In this document: positions 63,692 to 64,000 of the stretch, one piece after another
How positions within the stretch are numbered: the stretch's first letter is position 1
How the letters are laid out: each line of letters starts with the position of its first letter
DNA from: Gemmatimonadetes bacterium T265
Lineage (GTDB): Bacteria; Gemmatimonadota; Gemmatimonadetes; Gemmatimonadales; Gemmatimonadaceae
Reading direction: 5' to 3'
Length of the DNA: 64,000 bases
Assembly: GCA_019973575.1 (NCBI GenBank)
Contig: BPUI01000002.1
Location: forward strand, 372,001-436,000
Program-made: the position numbers and the translations under genes
The notes under the pieces: model-generated
Databases searched by the model: none
What the model was told of the DNA's origin: nothing
What the model saw: the letters and a program-made list of their open reading frames with translations, nothing else

Positions 63692-64000
63692 TCATGTCAC
63701 GCCTACCGCGCCGGACCCGCGCGACCGTCCGACCCCGGCCGCGTCGCCATCCGCCCCCCCGCGCACGAGCGCCGCGACGAGCGCCGCGGCGTGCTCGACC
63801 GGCACGCGCCCGGTGTTGAACTCGACGTCGTAGAGCAGCGGGTCGCGCCAGTCGCGCCGGTGGTAGCGCTGGACGTAGCGGCCGCGCTCGTCGTCCATGC
63901 GCCGCGCCTCCGCGGCGGCCCGAGCCGCGTCGCAGCCGAGTCGGGGAGCGATGCGGCGAACGCGCTCCTCGACCGGCGCGACGAGCCGCACGTGTAGCGT
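63692..64000 (-). CDS. Cytidylate kinase-like protein, C-terminal part
   Basis: The frame runs off the window end, so the nucleotide-binding P-loop is unseen. The 103 residues present (HVRLVAPVEERVRRI, RRMDDERGRYVQRYHRRDWR, DPLLYDVEFNTGRV) match the C-terminal half of the cytidylate kinase-like family (PF13189). The family transfers phosphate to a nucleoside monophosphate or an unknown substrate. It converges on the TSUP gene with a 51-bp spacer. The last 20 residues are Gly/Ala-rich and variable. Confidence 0.78.
   Translation of the reverse strand, partial: TLHVRLVAPVEERVRRIAPRLGCDAARAAAEARRMDDERGRYVQRYHRRDWRDPLLYDVEFNTGRVPVEHAAALVAALVRGGADGDAAGVGRSRGSGAVGVT

Overview
This is a 64 kb, very GC-rich (roughly 70-75 %) bacterial chromosome segment with about 59 protein genes, short intergenic gaps, many GTG starts, no RNA genes and no phage or IS genes that I can see. 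The gene mix (caa3-type oxidase, ECF sigma factor next to a TPR serine/threonine kinase, many secreted M14/M23/M24/M28/M42 peptidases and amidohydrolases, several GT9 glycosyltransferases, three Uma2 genes) and the base composition suggest a soil-type Gemmatimonadota bacterium. That assignment is inference, not proof.

Layout. 1-7.4 kb: the end of a GGDEF diguanylate cyclase, a CoA-binding protein, a saccharopine-dehydrogenase-like oxidoreductase, a PBP4-type D,D-carboxypeptidase, a NagX-like membrane acyltransferase, a small membrane protein and an APC permease. 7.6-14.5 kb: leuS, a glycine-zipper lipoprotein, an M23 lipoprotein, a Tat-exported glycosylasparaginase and a Uma2 protein. 14.6-22 kb: an aspartase with an N-terminal cyclic-nucleotide-binding-like domain, a GT4 glycosyltransferase that overlaps its stop, a convergent radical SAM/SPASM protein, and a translationally coupled binding protein plus chemoreceptor pair. 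22.2-28.1 kb: a caa3 cytochrome oxidase operon (ctaC with fused cytochrome c, ctaD, ctaE, ctaF) and ctaG. 28.4-43.6 kb: M14 peptidase, Kup, two sigma-factor modules (ECF/membrane protein/Spy-like; ECF/kinase), a small lipoprotein, an HD protein, and a TetR-TolC-HlyD operon with a palindromic operator. 43.6-51 kb: cyclophilin, then a glycan-assembly block (one GT4, four GT9). 51-64 kb: nth, polX with a damaged polymerase site, a Phd/PIN toxin-antitoxin pair, two tandem Uma2 genes, a long run of peptide-degrading hydrolases, a half-size TauE/SafE protein and the end of a cytidylate-kinase-like gene.

Two DNA-level signals are not explained by the genes. (1) The heptamer GCCTAAC/GTTAGGC occurs 46 times by my reading, about eight times the number expected from base composition. 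It occurs in both orientations, is read in several different codon contexts (Leu-Gly, Pro-Asn, Leu-Thr, Val-Arg, stop codons) and also lies between genes. (2) Three copies of a 120-130 bp inverted-repeat element sit between co-oriented genes. The heptamer is the best candidate here for an undescribed system, such as a methylation, uptake or chromosome-maintenance motif.

Functionally the window is mostly housekeeping and envelope biology: respiration, cell-wall trimming, surface-glycan transfer, peptide scavenging and signalling. Adjacent co-directional genes often overlap by 4 bp (ATGA or GTGA), so translational coupling is a common theme.
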